Assembly: GCA_034008185.1 (NCBI GenBank)
Contig: CM067081.1
Coordinates: 6,323,821-6,387,820, forward strand
Length of the DNA: 64,000 bases
Source: Gorsachius magnificus
Taxonomy: Eukaryota > Chordata > Aves > Pelecaniformes > Ardeidae
Direction of reading: 5' to 3'
Made by a program: the position numbers and the translations under genes. Under the pieces are notes generated by a model. It was not told the origin of the DNA, made no database searches, and saw only the letters and a program-made list of their open reading frames with translations. How positions within the stretch are numbered: position 1 is the stretch's first letter; each line of letters begins with the position of its first letter. Shown here piece after piece: positions 60,659 through 64,000 of this stretch.

Positions 60659-62161
60659 TCCTGAGGGAATTGGCCGATGTAGTCGCCAAGCCTCTCTCCA
60701 TGATATTTGAAAAGTCATGGCAGTCAGGTGAAGTCCCTGGTGACTGGAAAAAGGGAAACATTGTGCCCATTTCCAAAAAGGGTAGAAAGGAAGACCCTGG
60801 GAACTACCGACCTGTCAGCGTCACCTCTGTGCCTGGGAAGATCATGGAACAGATCCTCCTAGAAGCTATGCTAAGGCACATGGAGGCCAGGGAGATAATT
60901 CGAGATAGCCAGCATGGCTTCACCAAGAGCAAGTCCTGCCTGACGAACCAAGTGACTTTCTGTGATGGTGTGACAGCAGCAGTGGACAAAGGAAAACCAA
61001 TGGATGTCATCTATCTGGACTTCTGCAAAGCCTTTGACACGGTCCCCCACAACATCCTTCTCTCTAAATTGGAGAGCTATGGATTTGATGGGTGGACTGT
61101 TCGGTGGATAAGCAACTGGCTGGATGGCCACATCCAGAGGGTAGTGGTCAATGGCTCGATGTCCGGATGGAGACCGGTGATGAGTGGTGTCCCTCAGGGG
61201 CCGGTGCTGTTTAATATATTCATCAATGACTTAGACAGTGAGATTAAGTGCACCCTCCGCAAGTTTGCGGATGACACCAAACTGAGTGGTGCGGTTGACA
61301 CACCAGAAGGACGGGATGTCATCCAGAGAGACCTGGACAGGCTGGAGAGGTGGGCCTGTGTGAACCTCATGAGGTTCAACAAGGCCAAGTGCAAGGTCAT
61401 GCACCTGGGTCGGGGTAACCCCCAGTATCAGTACAGGCTGGGGGAAGAAAGGATCGAGAGCAGCCCTGCCCAGAGGGACTTGGGCATGCTGGTGGATGAA
61501 AAGCTGGACATGAGCCGGCAATGTGCACTGGCAGCCCAGAAGGCCAACCGTACCCTGGGCTGCATCAGGAGAAGCGTGGCCAGCAGGTCGAGGGAGGGGG
61601 TTGTGCCCCTCTGCTCTGCTCTGGTGAGACCTCACCTAGAGTACTGCGTCCAGCTCTGGAGCCCTCAGCACAAGAAGGACATGGAACTGTTGGAGCGGGT
61701 CCAGAGGAGGGCTACTAAAATGATCCGAGGGCTGGAGCCCCTCTGCTATGAGGACAGGCTGAGGGAGTTGGGCTTGTTCAGCCTGGAGAAGAGAAGGCTG
61801 CGGGGAGACCTGATTGTGGCCTTTCAGTACCTCAAGGGGGCCTATAGGAAAGATGGGGGCAATCTTTTTAGTAGGGCCAGCTGTGACAGGACAAGGGGTA
61901 ATGGTTTTAAACTAAAACAGGGTAGATTTAGACTGGATATAAGGAGGAAATTCTTTACAACGAGGGTGGTGAAACACTGGAAGGGGTTGCCCAGAGAGGT
62001 GGTGGAGGCCCCATCCCTGGGAGCATTCAAGGCCAGGTTGGACGGGGCTCTGAGCAACCTGATCTGGTTAGCGGTGTCCCTGCTCCCTGCAGGGGGGTTG
62101 GACTAGATGACCTCTAGGGGTCCCTTCCAACCCAAAACATTCTATGATTCTATGATTCTAT
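60659..62161 (+). mobile_element. CR1 LINE, best-preserved RT copy
   Basis: The longest plus-strand CR1, running from the start of RT ([13 protein letters not shown]..) to a clean tail of ATTCTATGATTCTAT. The 3' UTR (..GGACTAGATGACCTCTAGGGG..) defines the subfamily shared with the 16.0-, 22.7- and 29.1-kb copies. The 5' break lies in the linker-RT boundary, so ORF1 and the endonuclease are absent. Confidence 0.96.
60661..62106 (+). pseudogene. CR1 ORF2 reverse transcriptase, N-truncated
   Basis: An open frame of 481 codons. Numbering from the in-frame TTG at 60670: [20 protein letters not shown] at 44-63, [14 protein letters not shown] at 80-93, motif [12 protein letters not shown] at 115-125 (Asp117), motif [11 protein letters not shown] at 173-182, motif C FADD at 199-202, then the thumb with [11 protein letters not shown] and an end in GGLD. 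Compared with the 50.6-kb copy ([14 protein letters not shown]), four residues are missing right after PQG: a 12-base in-frame deletion at about 61197-61201 between G runs. This touches the motif-B loop that positions template and nucleotide, so activity is doubtful. There is no natural start, and the endonuclease is absent. Confidence 0.94.
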
Positions 62162-63087
62162 ATCCACAGCTTGATACTATTATCCAGTTAGTACATTAGT
62201 CTGAAATAGAAATTACTTCTCTAGGTCATGGTGGAAGCCCTCAGATATCAGCATCACTAAACAGCGTTTCCAGTTCATCTGCCTATATTTCCTAATGTTT
62301 ATTAGGTTTGGAGGATTTTTTTGGTTTTTTTCATATAATATAAGATCAATGGTTTGAGAAAATCAGTAACCCAGCACATTATAACCAAAGGGCATGACTG
62401 CTTAATGTCAGTTACCTAAGCCCACTTGAAGTTTATGGGCTTTAAAGCAGATCATAAGAGTGAGGTATCCAGTTCTCACTTAAGTATGAATAGGAACTGG
62501 ATATTTAACTTTCTGAGTTACAAACTTAATGAATGGCTTATTGTCTCACACTGATGGGCTGCCGTATCCTTTATGAACTTCTGTGGTAGCTGAAGTTTCC
62601 AGGTATCTCCAAGATGTCATTCAACTCTGCATGAAAAATTATGAAGATCCAGGAATGACACTGGCTTTTTCTTTTTAAACATATATACAACCTGTTTCAG
62701 GAAAGGAGCTTGAAATTAAATGTAGGATTGTATGCCAAAGGCTTTTCCTCTTTATTTATTACCACTTCATATGATAGCAATGTAATGTCAATGCAAAGAA
62801 ATTGCTGAATATACCAGTCCGCTAATTATGGTAGCTGATATATCGTAAACAAATAGGAACCATCTAATGCAAAAACAGACCATGATAATAACATGACTAA
62901 CAAGAGAGAAGGCTTCAGAGCTACAAATAATTTCTGTAAATGTTTTTTTTTAAAAAATAAGGTTACTTAGTTTTACTTGGGTTCCTCCATGATAAGGATA
63001 TTAATATTGTGTCAGCTGGCTGTTAATGCTATTGTAATTTGGAATTTAAAACCCACTAAAAGAAAAATTGAGAAGTACCACAGTAAA
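62162..63087. other. Unique AT-rich DNA
   Basis: No gene or recognised repeat. Confidence 0.5.
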
Positions 63088-63180
63088 ATGGAATAGTTAA
63101 GGTTGACAGGAACCTCTGGAGATCATCTAGTCCAAAACACCTGATCAAAGCAGGGTCAAACAGAGCAGGTTTCTCAAGAT
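63088..63180 (-). mobile_element. Old CR1 3'-end scrap
   Basis: On the minus strand, the ..TTGGACTAGATGATCTCCAGAGGTTCC.. and ..GAGCAGGTTTCTCA../ACCTGCTCTG-type segments of an older CR1 tail remain. The terminal repeat is eroded to a few bases. Most similar to the 22.5-kb old fragment. Confidence 0.65.
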
Positions 63181-64000
63181 GGGGAATGAAGACTGGAGAA
63201 CTGTGCTGAAAATTACAGAAATCCTCCTTTATGATTGGAGATTTGACCAGCAAAAGTATATGAGACATACGCTTTTTTATTTTGTGTTCAGTCTGGTAAT
63301 AAATCCGTGTGTCCAGAAAGAGAAGAATGTTCTGCGGCTCTGTCCACCTATGTTTTTTGATGGACAGTAATAACCACACAACTGTAGACTTAACTATTTG
63401 TTTTGACACAGTGTAACAATCTCTATATCCTTATCTAATTATGTAGTAAGGCCATGTATTCTTCACTGTCTATGTTTTTGATAGTTTAATGAACCCTGTT
63501 TTAAATTATATGAAAACCTCAGCAGGTGTAGATAGATATAAGTCAGTTGTAATGAAGGAATATATAACACTTTTCAACATCTGAATAGCAATCTTTTTTT
63601 TTTTTCTTTATCCATGATCCACAGAAAACTGAAACCCACCGGGAAAGTGCCTTGAAGTGTGATATGCAACTGTCACATTAATTAGAAATTGAGCTTCAAA
63701 ATATGCCTTGCTGAACCCAAACAAGTCTAAACAGATCATTTGGGTTTGACTTTCAGAAGCATGTCAGGATGCTTTTGGTTTCATTCAAAAGAGAAAGGAA
63801 AGATGTTAATTGCATGTCCTTTTGTATCTGTTGATATTAAAAAGATGTGAAGCAATCCTGAAAATATCATTAGACCTATGGCAGACAGCATTATGCTTTT
63901 TTATCTTTTAGAATGGTGTAATTTAGGGGAAAAAAAGAGTTTCTTTTAATATTTTCTTTAATAATTTGGTCTATCTGGAATATTTTGTTATCAATATCAG
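63181..64000. other. Unique AT-rich DNA to window end
   Basis: No gene seen; a T12 tract lies at 63594-63605. Confidence 0.5.

Noticed and set aside
61231..61635. 134-codon minus-strand open frame
   Set aside because: Antisense shadow of the 60.7-kb CR1 ORF2.
63056..63409. 117-codon minus-strand open frame
   Set aside because: It runs across an old CR1 scrap and unique DNA and has no domain.
1..64000. CRISPR arrays, operons, phage or bacterial systems
   Set aside because: Composition, repeat content and lack of dense coding are vertebrate; no regularly spaced repeats or bacterial gene structure occur.

Overview
This window looks like intergenic or deep intronic DNA from a bird. The background is AT-rich, with no convincing host exon, tRNA, rRNA, operon or CRISPR array. 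The interspersed repeats are almost all CR1 (chicken repeat 1) LINEs, recognised by the octamer-type 3' end (tandem ATTCTATG), the RT motif FADD and the reading frame ending in ..GGLD or an RxxIDEVLRD-like tail. The rest are endogenous-retrovirus solo LTRs that begin TGTCCTGGTTTTGG and end GGTTAAACCACGACA. No SINEs were seen. That repeat mix is avian. The LTR family suggests a neoavian rather than a galliform bird, but this is inference.

Layout. 1-6.5 kb: unique AT-rich DNA with G-tracts, one possible retroposed transcript end on the minus strand and a perfect 12-bp inverted repeat. 6.5-7.2 kb: a CR1 piece that has lost its 3' end. 10.0-10.8 kb: an LTR-like element with a TATA box and AATAAA. 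16-25.7 kb: a repeat cluster. It holds a 2.5-kb CR1 copy carrying remnants of ORF1 (esterase), endonuclease and the RT C-terminus but no RT core, six smaller CR1 pieces in both orientations, and one solo LTR. 25.7-36 kb: mostly unique, with two CR1 copies and an LTR scrap. 36.1-37.6 kb: one solo LTR inserted inside another, both with perfect 5-bp target-site duplications. 37.6-49 kb: mostly unique, with one short CR1 tail. 49.2-51.9 kb: an unclassified block, an old CR1 and a young CR1 with about 397 open RT codons. 52-60.6 kb: unique DNA with one CR1 tail. 60.7-62.2 kb: the best-preserved CR1, with 481 open codons. 62.2-64 kb: unique DNA with a CR1 scrap.

Function. The only protein-coding signal is CR1 ORF2 (endonuclease plus reverse transcriptase), and every copy is truncated or broken, so nothing here should retrotranspose alone. 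The CR1 3' UTRs fall into at least four types (one resembling the 50.6-kb copy, one the 60.7-kb copy, one unique to 19.2 kb, and older decayed forms), so the window records several waves of insertion. I found no undescribed gene system. The most informative signals are the nested LTR pair, the microhomology-flanked in-frame loss of the RT core in the 16-18 kb copy, the 12-nt loss beside RT motif B in the 60.7-kb copy, and several stretches whose texture suggests conserved non-coding elements, which only alignment can test.
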